From: Branchiostoma floridae
Taxonomy: Eukaryota > Chordata > Leptocardii > Amphioxiformes > Branchiostomatidae
DNA: 64,000 nucleotides
NCBI RefSeq assembly: GCF_000003815.2
Contig: NC_049990.1
Location: forward strand, 6,050,635-6,114,634
Reading direction: 5' to 3'
Shown here: positions 53,101-58,858 of the stretch, one piece after another
Position numbering within the stretch: the stretch's first letter is position 1
Layout: each line of letters begins with the position of its first letter
The notes under the pieces: generated by a model
What the model was told of the DNA's origin: nothing
What the model saw: only the letters and a program-made list of their open reading frames with translations
Database searches by the model: none
Translations under genes and position numbers: made by a program

Positions 53101-56100
53101 CTAAATGTGTCATACCAGTTACTTGTTTGTCTTTTTTTTACTAGATGTTTAAAGTAAAGCCACTACAATGATTATGATAAAAAAATTCAGTTTTGCAATA
53201 AGTACTGATTATTCCCTTTTTCACTTTCAGTACTTCATTGGGAAGTTACATGCAACCAATATTAGGAAAGTCTTCATCTTACGTAAAATTATCATGAAAA
53301 ACATCTCCACCAATGCTATATTTCTGAAAAAATGGCAGAAATTCCTGTCATTCATACATGTGCAAATATGCTTTACATAAGTTGTATTAAAAAACATCCC
53401 TGACAGTACAAGCAGACGGACAAAGTAGTAAGCATGTATTAAAAAAATCTCTAATTTTCTGTCATTCATAGATATGCAAATGTGCTTTACATTATTATAA
53501 GTTGTCATGAGACTTCAGCAAAAAATAATTGACACCTTAAATTGACCCCTGCACAGCTACATACATCTCGGCGACTTTTGCCAATTCAAACATAATAATT
53601 ACTTCAGCCCCCTGCTAGCTAGAGTCCATTCCAAGACACCATGAGGGTTTTTAGGCGATATTTATAATTAGCCTGAATTATTTTGAATAAAAGAATATCT
53701 GAGCCACAATAATTAAATTATTTTCAAAAAATTGACTAAGAAAATACTCATTTATTTGAATTTCTTTGAATATTTTAGAAACATTTTGAAAGTAACTGTA
53801 CAAAAATATCTTTATTTAGAATAATTGTGAAACCTCTCTGTGATTATTTCACATTTACAAATATTTACAAAAAATGGTAAACCTGGCCAAATGGTATAAT
53901 TAGTTTATTGCCCCCATAAAAGTAAGCCCTATTGTTGCATCTGTATATTTTTAGATTTTACTGCTGGGCAGTGGTGGATCCTTTGTGGTGGGCCATTGTT
54001 GCATGGCACCCGACCATACTTTGCAAGGATGTGTGAATCGCTATCTTCCCAGCCCACTGAACCATTTACAAAAAATGGTAGAAAATGGTAAATAATGGTA
54101 GAATGCTATTATAATTATTTAGAAACCATTGGAAGTATCCAATTCCACACCATGAATATTTCCAAAGATTTACAGGACCAGGGAAATATTTATAAAGTTG
54201 AAACAGTGTTAAAAATATTTCTGAAGTATCAAATGTCCTAGACACATAATTACAAAACTTTAAAATCAATTCTAAACAATGGCAACAAACATCCGCATGG
54301 TGTCTTGGAATGGACTCTACTGTAATTCCTGATTTTTTTTTAATGTGCTTTTATGTTCACGGTTTTCACGGTGACGACTGTAACATGAAGTTATCATTTT
54401 ATTTTTGTTTATGTTGATTGTCACAGGGCTCCCATGGAAATCAGTCTGCTAGACTGAAGGGACCACCCTATAAGATATTAAATGATAAATAAATTACCGA
54501 TAACAAATAGTTTCTCTTGGTGACAATGACAAATAATTTGTTCGCTGTGAACACTTAGTTCCGAGAACAAGTTAAAATTTCTCAGACCGTGAAAGTTCGG
54601 TATCAAGAAGACAAAATAAATTACAGTACTGTGCTGCCCTATTTGTGTCATGAAAGATAGACAGCTGAAGGTAACTTACTAAATGTCCAGTGTTTACCTA
54701 ATTTATCAGAAAAAACAATGTCTTCTTAGACTTAGACTGATTGATCTTAGACTGGAAAACTATTTACCAAAACATAGCCTTCTTGGCAAAGGTTGAAATG
54801 TACATGTACATGTATGATATCCAACCTAGACTAATAAGCTGTTTAATCTGCCAACACAGCAACAATATGGAGGCGTTCTGAAACAACGTCACCCACATAC
54901 CACTTTCAGAGTCTCCCGGACCATGGTATGGTGAAGCCATACGTCAAATTATCTTTCTGACGTGGCGGGAAAAACATCAAGACAACAAAGGTGTCAAAAA
55001 GAAATCTTCAGTGGCGATCTAGACCCCAAGACTGCCCACGTTTACTTCTTGAAGTTCCCTAAACAGCTGGTTCCACCAGGATATTGTCACACCCACATAC
55101 ATACAGCTAACAAGAACAGGAAATGAACTCTGACCTTTTCATGTCTAGAAATTGCCATGGGGGTAGGTATGGGTGTGTGATGGACTCTTAGCTGGTCAAT
55201 CCAAAATGTGTGTCCCCCTTTGTCGAGCAATATAAACCTACTTTCTTTATTTTCTGTGTTAGTAGATAGACGTGTAGAAAATTTTGTACCATTCAAGAAA
55301 GGGTTCTGAGTTTTGATAAATTTTGACAGGAGCTCTCAATACCTCTTTCACACCCTCTAAAACCAGGAACACAGTTCCATGTTTTCCTTAAATGTGGCTG
55401 GTCTCATTTTGGCTTTGATGACAAAGGCAGAAAGAAAAGCTCCTTTATACAAATGTACTTTTTTATCTGTCCATGTGCTGTTAATGTAACGTTGTATGTT
55501 ATACAACAACAGCAATCTCATTATACTTTCCCTAACTCCATGTTCTATGTCAACCTATATTCAAGGACAATAACAAAGACCAATGAATTATGAAATTTAC
55601 AGCTTTTGTCAGTCCTGCCTTACCAACACCTATTTTGACACAGAATCACCCACCTACTTATATACTGCACATTCATAAATCCTTCATCAGAGTACAACTA
55701 CGTGTACACGTATGCAAAATTAGGTATCTAAATTGACAGGACCATTTGCAATGAGGCCCAAGATGCCTAACTAATACACGTATACACCTGCAAAGCATAG
55801 ACATAAGACTGGAAAGCTACTTCACCTTTATCCGCGGGGAAACCTATAATCGTTGTTTTCAAAAACAGGACATTTAGGGATATCAAGTTGAGGGACGGTA
55901 CAATATTCTGAAAATAGCTGCAAGCAATAATTTGAAAATGTCGCAGTTTGAAACCACAGTCCACCGTCCTGATACCCCTGGATAGCAATAAAAAGAACAA
56001 CGGATATACGTCACCTGGCGGATAAAGGTGAGCTAGCGTTATGTCTTGAAATGTTCACAATGTTTTATTCTTGCAGTGATCTCTTAATTACTGTAACATC

Positions 56101-56982
56101 ATGACACTTAGGTATATACCTGTGTGTATTTCTATTGTACTGCAGTATTGGTTCAACCATGACATTATAGGGGATAGCTAAAACTTCCTTTCTCTTTTGA
56201 CAGCCAAATGACATGAATTTACAGTAGCCATTTCTGTTACCCTGCTGAGCTAATAATTGGTTGATACACAGGGAATGCTGTTTTTGTAATTTTTTTATTT
56301 TTTTTGCTTCAGCACTGTATGATGTAAAATAGTTCAGGTGATATTGTGGTAACTCTTTCTCACCTGATATATATGACACATACACATATTCAAGAAGGAT
56401 ATTTGCATAAACAGGATTGGTTAGGTAATAGCCTGATTAAATCTCGCTTATAGCAGCCCGCCTAACATCCGCCGGCCCCCAACATTGGCGTTGAGGGGCC
56501 AGTTACAGCCCTGGACAGCGGAGTCAGCGTTACAAAGACTATGGGGAGGGGCCAGTTACAGCCCTGGACAGCGGAGTTAGTGTTCCAAAGACTATGGGGA
56601 GGGGCCAGTTACAGCCCTGGACAGCGGAGTTTGGCAAACGTTACACAGACTAGTTAGGTAAGTGGCTGAAGTATTCACGGGCATACATTACCTTGTTCTG
56701 GAGGATATGGATAGGAGGGTTGATATGGATGCGGCGTATACTGCGGCGGTATGACCTCCCCCCCACCGTCCGGGGGGTGGTACGGGTTCTGTGGGAACAT
56801 GTGGTGCGGCATATGGCTGGGGGGCGGGTAGCCCATTTGGTGAGGCACGTTGGGGTACTGGGGGGGCGGCAGGGCCGTCATGATGTGTATACTGCCGTTA
56901 GCGTCCATGACTTGTTGCACAATGTGTTCTGGGGGAATGGGAGGCGTGCCGTCGTGGGACACCATGCATACTGTGGCTGGAC
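13815..56982 (-). CDS. FNDC3: FNDC3 (fibronectin type III domain-containing protein 3)
   Basis: Twenty-three exons on the minus strand, read from 56982 down to the TAG at 13817-13815, join in frame to 1119 residues. Exon phases agree at every junction. The order is a Pro/His/Tyr-rich N-terminal part, a basic Ser/Pro linker, the segment SLEVKRIKDILSSIQKPQ, nine FN3 domains, and a C-terminal anchor (LSDEQLVAIVL...FIAFIIQYFI). Vertebrate FNDC3A and FNDC3B share this plan at about 1200 residues and end in the same SDEQ-hydrophobic-IIQYF tail. They are membrane proteins of the endoplasmic reticulum/Golgi region; FNDC3A acts in spermatid-Sertoli adhesion and FNDC3B in adipocyte and osteoblast regulation (family knowledge). 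A single pre-duplication orthologue is expected in a lancelet, so A or B cannot be chosen. Roughly the first 60 residues are missing. Many exon edges are tandemly duplicated in the introns. Confidence 0.93.
14069..14830 (-). repeat. Duplicated 5' edge of FNDC3 E23 (three copies in all)
   Basis: TAGTGTGA.. GACGTCTCAGGACCTTTGTAGACCTAC (+ strand) of the exon edge recurs at 14283-14345. A shorter version with GGCCCTTTGTAGACCTACAG is at 14626-14672. Intron flank is copied with them. Confidence 0.8.
15172..15299 (-). CDS. FNDC3: FNDC3 exon E22: FN3-9, first part
   Basis: Phase 1-0. PKVQEVSDRTCKAVWMEVPA, then RRDPILYQLQMAQGRD. Vertebrate FN3-9 has the same W....MKGDPV.Y.LQ pattern. Confidence 0.9.
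15385..15520. repeat. Dispersed repeat with AAGCAACTGG...TATGATTTTGGAAA core
   Basis: Two opposite arms (AAGCAACTGGGTATGATTTT and AAAATCATATATCTAGTTGC) make a foldback. Related copies of one or both arms are at 16435-16530, 17095-17170, 25520-25600, 29340-29440, 32015-32060, 48785-48990 and 61855-61960. On one strand they read GACGAAAGACACC...CTGAAACGTCTGACC. Confidence 0.6.
15699..15884. mobile_element. 186-bp inverted-repeat element
   Basis: TAGTTCACCTTAATAC... at the left and ...ATAAAGGTGAACTA at the right, with GGGTAACC / GGTTACCC further in. Same family as 55815-56035. Confidence 0.62.
16811..16977 (-). CDS. FNDC3: FNDC3 exon E21: FN3-8, second part
   Basis: Phase 2-1. FVSIYAGTNTTFKVNRLSEQ, NDAGEGPFSPIYQF, then KAPPPAIK. 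The donor is gtttgt inside a run of (aaac) repeats on the + strand. Confidence 0.92.
18463..18813. mobile_element. CAGGGCTCGAAATAC-ended element
   Basis: CAGGGCTCGAAATAC at the left, GTATTTCGAGCCCTG at the right. Inner words GTGCAGGTAAAATTGGAGC and TACCTGCACC occur on both arms. Same family at 52583-52915; partial at 36553-36641. Confidence 0.72.
18960..19190 (-). mobile_element. Decayed fragment of the same hAT-type MITE
   Basis: GATACTGGTACAGAAAATTC, AGGTCCAGAGGATCAGG, GTCCGGACCTGAACCTGGG and CATTTTGCTACAAAGGAATG match copy B. The far half is lost or unrecognisable. Confidence 0.6.
19621..19833 (-). CDS. FNDC3: FNDC3 exon E20: end of FN3-7, start of FN3-8
   Basis: Phase 2-2. LRIQAVNRIGAGPFSGTIKA, KPLPPNPPKLECVQCG, then EYILQMED. 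About 76 bp of its 5' edge are repeated three more times upstream with a period near 168 bp. Confidence 0.93.
19922..20345 (-). repeat. Three extra copies of the 5' edge of FNDC3 E20
   Basis: CAGCGGCTTCGTTCTGGCCT starts at 19925, 20095 and 20262, after the true exon (19758), with period 167-170 bp. Each runs through to the acceptor. The nearest copy has lost the acceptor AG; the other two keep it. Confidence 0.92.
20795..20882 (-). repeat. SINE tail fragment
   Basis: GGGGTTATACCGCCCCTTAC and GCGCCAGGTCTCCCGTC match the tail of the SINE at 62995-63243. Confidence 0.5.
23384..23660 (+). repeat. tRNA-derived SINE
   Basis: The head GGGACCACGTAGCGCAGTGG has a tRNA-type A box. GGTTCGAATCC about 45 bp later is a perfect B box. 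The tail has CCCTTGGGAAAGACACTTTA and GGAGAGCCATACACTAGG. Acceptor-stem ends do not pair, so it is a SINE, not a tRNA gene. Confidence 0.75.
23811..24088 (-). CDS. FNDC3: FNDC3 exon E19: end of FN3-6 and most of FN3-7
   Basis: Phase 0-2, 278 nt. AVNSAGVGPFSPVATCQTPA, then SSLHLEWDEPCSNGEDILGY and LLPDTTYR. The acceptor side is copied at about 24133-24190 and 24360-24395. Confidence 0.92.
24133..24395 (-). repeat. Two extra copies of the 5' edge of FNDC3 E19
   Basis: CCGAGTTCACTGCCTACAAG occurs at about 24167 and 24362, copying the exon start and the acceptor (CTGTCCTTGTAG on the minus strand). Confidence 0.88.
24900..25430. repeat. Tandem array, about 140-bp unit, four copies
   Basis: CTCTGATTCCTGGAAGCA starts at 25023, 25169 and about 25307 (spacings 146 and 138). 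Each unit has TCACTCCATG..AGGTGTAAAAATAGCTACCTGACTT. The words ACACGACTTTCCT and GTACTTAGCTTTG of the SINE at 23384 are recognisable in each unit, so the array seems to come from a SINE tail. Confidence 0.78.
25722..25871 (-). CDS. FNDC3: FNDC3 exon E18: FN3-6, middle
   Basis: Phase 0-0, 50 codons. GADVVEYRLEWSCVDG, YAGQANSYEVKGLNPA, then YYYFRVQ. Confidence 0.9.
26705..26818 (-). CDS. FNDC3: FNDC3 exon E17: end of FN3-5, start of FN3-6
   Basis: Phase 0-0, 38 codons. SEPSVFTTGAGPPDAP matches the TT..GPPDQ linker of the family, then APTAALVSWQ. Confidence 0.9.
27130..27310 (-). repeat. Extra copy of the 3' edge of FNDC3 E16 with its donor
   Basis: CCCTGACTTACCCCCACTCT and GCATATGTCCTCCCCGG at 27245-27305 repeat the true edge at 27446-27505; the intron between is copied as well. 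Confidence 0.86.
27456..27628 (-). CDS. FNDC3: FNDC3 exon E16: FN3-5, main part
   Basis: Phase 1-0. PPDYDGGCPPTEYLVDMEMD, YKGPEMECTIINLLPGRTYA, FRVKAFNRVG. Its 3' edge with the donor is copied downstream at about 27248-27305. Confidence 0.92.
28021..28453 (-). mobile_element. hAT-type MITE, 433 bp, copy B (opposite orientation)
   Basis: Same family and same length as 5886-6318 but inverted. Flanked by the perfect 8-bp repeat GTCCCACG (28013-28020 and 28454-28461). Intronic in FNDC3, between E16 and E15. Nearly identical internal sequence points to recent spread. Confidence 0.88.
28581..28686 (-). CDS. FNDC3: FNDC3 exon E15: end of FN3-4, start of FN3-5
   Basis: Phase 0-1. YSESYSITTLPVIPGQCHPP, then GKPKANSLQIKW. 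The PPG.C.PP..... GRPK motif is shared with vertebrates. Confidence 0.9.
29123..29241 (-). CDS. FNDC3: FNDC3 exon E14: FN3-4, strands D-G
   Basis: Phase 1-0. GPYEVVYTGTALEHTCDNL, PGGTYKLRVACVGAGGQSQ. Its 5' edge is copied upstream at about 29500-29560. Confidence 0.9.
30804..30869 (-). CDS. FNDC3: FNDC3 exon E13: FN3-4, strands C-C'
   Basis: Phase 1-1, 66 nt. PPRDTGGTDISKYLLEMASG matches DPPKDNGG..I.KY..E.A.G in vertebrates. Confidence 0.9.
31822..31960 (-). CDS. FNDC3: FNDC3 exon E12: end of FN3-3, start of FN3-4
   Basis: Phase 0-1. LFASNSEGRSGWSEKVTF, NPEKPGVPSRPQLKG, then HFKISW. Two decayed copies of its 5' edge lie upstream at about 32052-32105 and 32238-32305. Confidence 0.9.
32340..32606 (-). 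repeat. Second tRNA-derived SINE family
   Basis: Read on the minus strand it starts GGTGCAATGGTGGAGTGG (A-box-like) and has a degenerate B box (GTGAATTTGATTCCC). It matches 1774-2220. A fragment is also at about 46500-46620. Confidence 0.55.
33114..33305. mobile_element. 192-bp MITE with about 24-bp inverted repeats
   Basis: TAGGTCACATTTCCAAACCG at the left is matched exactly in reverse complement at the right end (33281-33305). The outer bases are TA on both sides, so the target duplication may be TA. Confidence 0.75.
33496..33582 (-). CDS. FNDC3: FNDC3 exon E11: FN3-3, middle
   Basis: Phase 0-0, 29 codons. GYGFQPVYNGDDLTYT then RLRRNSSYHFR, which matches GYGFKPKYDGEDL.YT.K.LRRST.Y.F in the vertebrate family. 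Confidence 0.93.
34676..36455. repeat. Local duplication of about 0.5-0.8 kb in the FNDC3 intron
   Basis: 34676-34974 plus 35343-35822 match 35917-36455: CACGAGGCTGTCAACGTGG, GACACAGGTTTTGACTATGC, AAATTGAA.GCTGCCTTGGAA, GACACAAGAACAGGAC. The hAT-type MITE at 34983-35335 breaks only the first copy. Confidence 0.8.
34983..35335. mobile_element. hAT-type MITE of a second family, 353 bp
   Basis: Ends CAGGGCTCTAGCCAGC and its exact reverse complement. Perfect 8-bp target repeat GTATGAAC at 34975-34982 and 35336-35343. Inner part has TCCGTCAATTGACGGA-type palindromes. It interrupts one copy of a local duplication (see 34676-36455). Confidence 0.88.
36553..36641. mobile_element. Right-end fragment of the CAGGGCTCGAAATAC family
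   Basis: CAGGTGCAGGTACAAG, TTACCTGCACCAGCGCAGG and AAGTATTTCAAGCCCTG match the right arm. It ends about 20 bp below the donor of FNDC3 E10. Confidence 0.55.
36663..36819 (-). CDS. FNDC3: FNDC3 exon E10: FN3-3, first part
   Basis: Phase 2-0. PEVYCHTSGSPPPTPEPPKL, then TTTSLQLHWTKPAG and FTLEMEDEDT. Part of the acceptor side is duplicated upstream at about 36890-36935. Confidence 0.9.
37109..37233 (-). CDS. FNDC3: FNDC3 exon E9: FN3-2, strands C'-G
   Basis: Phase 0-2. GKKGNGFREVYSGPQKIY, then TKLTHSTCYTFRLAAQNEVG. The loop after NEVG is a few residues shorter than in vertebrates, where a GTSG-type sequence follows. Confidence 0.88.
37272..37603. mobile_element. Related CAGGGCTCGAAATAC element with GCACCC core
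   Basis: Ends CAGGGCTCGAAATAC and TTTTGAGCCCTG; the core has GTGCACCCAA repeated instead of GTGCAGGTA. It holds a run of A near 37573. A further degenerate relative may lie at 57283-57600. Confidence 0.55.
39343..39396 (-). CDS. FNDC3: FNDC3 exon E8: FN3-2, strands C-C'
   Basis: Phase 0-0, 18 codons: SPLDNGSKITCFILEWDE. This is nearly the vertebrate sequence (P.DNGSKI..F.LEWDEG). Confidence 0.9.
39440..39647. mobile_element. TA-flanked MITE, copy 3
   Basis: Same family, 208 bp, inverted relative to copy 1, TA on both sides. It lies 43 bp upstream of the FNDC3 E8 acceptor. Confidence 0.82.
40045..40139 (-). CDS. FNDC3: FNDC3 exon E7: end of FN3-1, start of FN3-2
   Basis: Phase 1-0. FRTLTAPPEAPAAPKLSN, then RTKNSLALKWM. 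The upper border is taken at 40139 (acceptor ccactag) because this joins E6 in frame. The nearby AG giving 40132 would bring in a stop. Confidence 0.78.
40203..40449. mobile_element. 247-bp inverted-repeat element
   Basis: AGGTGCACTCTTACTGCACT... at the left is mirrored by ...AGTGCAGTGAGAGTGCGCCT at the right, about 50 bp of imperfect inverted repeat. It lies just upstream of FNDC3 E7. Its flanks share TAGGACCCAA (40166 region and 40450 region). Confidence 0.68.
41072..41115 (-). CDS. FNDC3: FNDC3 exon E6: FN3-1, strand F-G microexon
   Basis: Only 44 nt, phase 2-1: VYALSDNIKGMTSE. Acceptor attccag and donor gtaaga. It fits between E5 and E7 in frame and matches V.AEYNSIKGTPSE of the vertebrate protein. 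Confidence 0.82.
41182..41475. repeat. Tandem duplication, 147-bp unit, two copies
   Basis: CAGCATTTACAGCCACTCTA occurs at 41182 and 41329. The copies differ at only a few bases. It is in the intron just upstream of FNDC3 E6. Confidence 0.88.
42053..42112 (-). CDS. FNDC3: FNDC3 exon E5: FN3-1, strands E-F
   Basis: Phase 2-2, 60 nt. GEKKECSLTDLRPGSEYHL is the FN3 L..L.P.TEY motif. Confidence 0.85.
42166..42574. mobile_element. 409-bp foldback element with long inverted repeats
   Basis: ACACCCTCCAGGTTAATTTT... mirrored by ...AAAATCAACCTGGAGGGTGT, with CGGACAAACCTTA / TAAGGTTTGTCCG further in, so the arms exceed 50 bp. The centre holds several CAGAATTCT palindromes. Confidence 0.78.
43421..43587 (-). 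CDS. FNDC3: FNDC3 exon E4: FN3-1, first part
   Basis: Phase 0-2. VHNVEARSVKVSWSPPP is strands A-B of FN3-1. YELVMSDKGKDGNFKVVY matches the vertebrate Y.V.LS.KGKDGKYK..Y segment. Confidence 0.92.
44487..44694. mobile_element. TA-flanked MITE, copy 4
   Basis: Same family, 208 bp, TA on both sides; intronic between FNDC3 E4 and E3. Confidence 0.82.
45128..45227. other. Assembly gap (100 N)
   Basis: Exactly 100 N, a common placeholder for a gap of unknown size. It lies in the FNDC3 intron between E4 and E3, 1.7 kb upstream of the orphan GPCR exon and next to a minisatellite at 45425-45672. Confidence 0.99.
45425..45672. repeat. Minisatellite, about 57-bp unit, four copies
   Basis: CTGTATCTGTAT..., GGTATAACTGCCC.TC and ACACACCAG recur at about 57-bp spacing (ACACCAG near 45490, 45549, 45605, 45659). 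A lone related unit is near 62590-62660. Confidence 0.72.
46941..47209 (+). CDS. Last exon of a class A GPCR (TM6-TM7-tail), nested in FNDC3
   Basis: Acceptor tttgccccag ends at 46940 and the exon runs 88 codons to TGA, phase 1. TM6 is SLLVLFGVCCLPSNI, with F-x-x-C-C-L-P standing for the usual F-x-x-C-W-x-P. TM7 is STFVLYFYMSLKPVVYL, with K-P-x-x-Y in place of N-P-x-x-Y. A basic tail follows (KLFWKRRRSRHGR). Earlier exons (TM1-TM5) were not found on this strand between 43600 and 46900. They may lie in the 100-N gap at 45128-45227 or be missing. High G+C against the intron supports real coding sequence. The ligand class cannot be told. Confidence 0.62.
47786..48480. repeat. Tandem satellite-like array, five or more units of about 110-160 bp
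   Basis: Each unit holds GGACCAAAAGATGCCTATTT, AAAACATATTTTTCTAAAAA and TTTTGTATGTAT.ACATA. The array follows the nested GPCR exon. The word ACACACTCAGGATGTG... occurs at 48040, 48500 and, with one change, at 49718. Confidence 0.78.
48785..48990. repeat. Foldback copy of the dispersed repeat
   Basis: Left arm AACTGGATATGATTTTGGAA and right arm TTCCAAAATCATATCCAGTT are exact reverse complements about 160 bp apart. The best-kept two-armed member of the family. Confidence 0.65.
50247..50302 (-). CDS. FNDC3: FNDC3 exon E3: conserved helix before FN3-1
   Basis: Phase 1-0. SLEVKRIKDILSSIQKPQ nearly repeats the vertebrate FNDC3B motif ELEVKRVQDILSGIEKPQ. This is among the strongest family markers in the window. 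Confidence 0.92.
51246..51512 (-). CDS. FNDC3: FNDC3 exon E2: basic Ser/Pro-rich linker
   Basis: Phase 1-1, 88 full codons. Charged start (HKIDERAEKTRDRLRNKL), then GSPPTSPRRSQPSSPTAAE, then a Gly/Arg-rich stretch. The matching vertebrate segment has RLQKKLKDRQ... and SSPPSSP. The donor (AAAG then gtttga) is weak. Confidence 0.82.
52583..52915. mobile_element. CAGGGCTCGAAATAC-ended element, second copy
   Basis: Very similar to 18463-18813 through the whole length, including CTGGTCCATGTACTG and TATTAGCTGCATTGACTG. Confidence 0.72.
53622..54317. mobile_element. 696-bp element with 22-24-bp inverted repeats and TA target
   Basis: (TA)GAGTCCATTCCAAGACACC at 53620 is mirrored by GGTGTCTTGGAATGGACTC(TA) ending at 54319. 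TA at both edges suggests a Tc1/mariner-type or similar target. The inside is AT-rich with CCATTTACAAAAAATGGTA palindromes and no transposase. Confidence 0.7.
54901..54940 (-). CDS. FNDC3: Possible alternative first coding exon of FNDC3
   Basis: On the minus strand ATG at 54940 opens MASPYHGPGDSES and ends at donor gtatgt with one leftover base. That joins E2 (51246-51512) in frame. A TGA lies in frame two codons upstream, so this ATG would be a true start. The upstream DNA has CRE-like and E2F-like words (TGACGT, TTTCCCGCC). The product would lack the Pro-rich region. Vertebrate FNDC3A also has alternative N-termini (from memory). Confidence 0.45.
55815..56035. mobile_element. About 221-bp inverted-repeat element, family of 15699-15884
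   Basis: Ends share (T)TCACCTTTATCCGC and its reverse complement GCGGATAAAGGTGAGCTA. Confidence 0.58.
56490..56640. repeat. Minisatellite, 53-bp unit, three copies
   Basis: GGGCCAGTTACAGCCCTGGA recurs at spacing 53 (GCCAGTT at 56498, 56551 and 56604). It lies in the intron just after the donor of FNDC3 E1. Confidence 0.88.
56692..56982 (-). CDS. FNDC3: FNDC3 exon E1: Pro/His/Tyr-rich N-terminal region
   Basis: Phase 1-1, 96 full codons. It begins GPATVCMVSHDGTPPIPPEH, which lines up with the GPAQVPMMSPNG... region near residue 60 of vertebrate FNDC3. It then runs into repeated P-Y/H-P motifs (MGYPPPSHMPHHMFPQNPYH) and ends YPYPPEQ. Probably disordered. It cannot be the first coding exon because it starts inside a codon. 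Confidence 0.85.
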
Positions 56983-58459
56983 CTGCAACACAGGAAAAGA
57001 GAACACACGTTACACACATGTACAAGCACTTTCAGCTAGAGATGGCCCCTACACCGTGATTTGGGCACCTACGCTCTGTTTCAACAAGAGAAGGGGACTT
57101 TCTATTGTTTAATGTAACATAGATTTTTAGCACAGTATGCACTCACTACTAATAATTTATAAATATAATAACAATGGGTTAACCTGTGCCAAAAACCTGT
57201 GAACTGCAGTTCTTACCAATGTTGTAAGAGGGTAGTCAAGCACACAATTTCTCCTGTTAGTGTTATAACACGTATACCAGTGCTCGAAATGCCCACTTGC
57301 AGACTTGCAAACGCAACCACAATTTTGAACCCAGGTAGCACAGTGGGCAACGAACCTGAAATTTTGCAGTCGGAACACCGCTTTTCCCCCACCTACATCC
57401 ATAAGCATTAGTGTCTATTTCTTGATTAGATAAAACATATACATGTACATGTAACTGGAAGAAAAGATAATGAGTAAGTATCTGATTTGAAGAAAGTCAA
57501 CTTGGAATTGGGGCAACCTCAAATGTTGATGGTGCAACTTGGCTTTTGACTCAAGTTGCTGCCTGGGCAACCTGGCTGAAAAAAGTATTTCAAGCACTTT
57601 CAGCAAGACAGCGTCACATACAATGTACATTTGTAGGAGGAAAATAGTTTCCTTGACGAGTCAACAACTTAAGCCCCTCACTAAGGACATTTCTACAACA
57701 CCACCACCAGTGTCCTTTTCATCACTATGATTTTCAGTACAATATGCACTTACTACTGGTAATTTATAATAACAATGGGTTAACCTGCGACAAAACTGAA
57801 CTGCAGTTCTTACAAATGTTGTAAGAGGGCACTCAAGCACACAATTTCTCCTGTTCCAACATACATGTACTGTAACACCAAACAGTATGTAGCTAGTCAA
57901 GACGGTTACAAATTCAATAAAAAGTAAACTTTATATTGTACTAGCTGCTTGAAATAAATTTGACCATATTCAATATTGCAACACATCATTTCTGTTATGC
58001 AAAACTGCAAAATTATTCAAAGTAAATTAAACATTTTCCATGGCTACATTTTGTTTCTAACCTGTTCCTAAAACAGCCCAAACAAGTGCTTTCAATTTCT
58101 CTATCAGTATGTCGAAATTCCAACTGGTTCAAGTTTGACTCTAGCAACCCAGGTATGCATTAAAGAGTACTGTAAATCATGATACTTTTGCTGCAGTGAC
58201 TTCATTTTGGTGTTTTTCAGTGACCTCTGTACCTCGATTGCACAACTACAAAAATTTGTCTCCTTTGTATGACTCCTGTACCAATAAAGTGTACTTTTAC
58301 ATAAATTTACAAAAAACGGAAAAACCTACTTTTTTCCATACTGTGAAATAGAAACTTCGTAAAAGTTATTGAATCTACAGTAACTAAAGCCCTACAATTT
58401 CGAGATTATATTTAGATGTTGATGTTCTGGATTGAATTATATCCTTGCAGGGAATAGTA

Positions 58460-58665
58460 CTGTAAATGCAGAAATTTTTGTGGTGGTTTTAGGTCCGCAA
58501 GGTTTTCACGTTGCCAATTCACCGAGAACTTAAAACCACCGCATTTTTCCATGGCAGTAAGAGACTACAGTGCATGGTGCTACCGTGAACTTAAAAATCC
58601 ACAGCTAAAATCCTTTATCCCGCTACTGCGAAATTAAATCCCCGCTAACTTAATTGCATTTACAG
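58460..58665. mobile_element. TA-flanked MITE, copy 5
   Basis: Same family, 206 bp, TA on both sides. It is followed after 22 bp by copy 6 in the opposite orientation. Confidence 0.82.
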
Positions 58666-58687
58666 TATATCCTTGCAGGGAGTAGTA

Positions 58688-58858
58688 CAGTAAATGCATT
58701 AAAGTTCGTGGTGTTTTTATTTTTTTTCGCGGTAGCATCATGCACTGTAGTCTCTTATTGCCATGGAAAAATGTTTGCGGTGGTTTTAAGTTCTCGGTGA
58801 AGCGGCCACCGCGAAAACCGCAAACATTAATCCACCGCGAAAGCTTCTGCATTTACAG
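58688..58858. mobile_element. TA-flanked MITE, copy 6 (internally deleted)
   Basis: Same family, 171 bp. The stretch before it repeats the stretch before copy 5 (ATATCCTTGCAGGGA, then A or G, then TAGTA). Confidence 0.78.
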
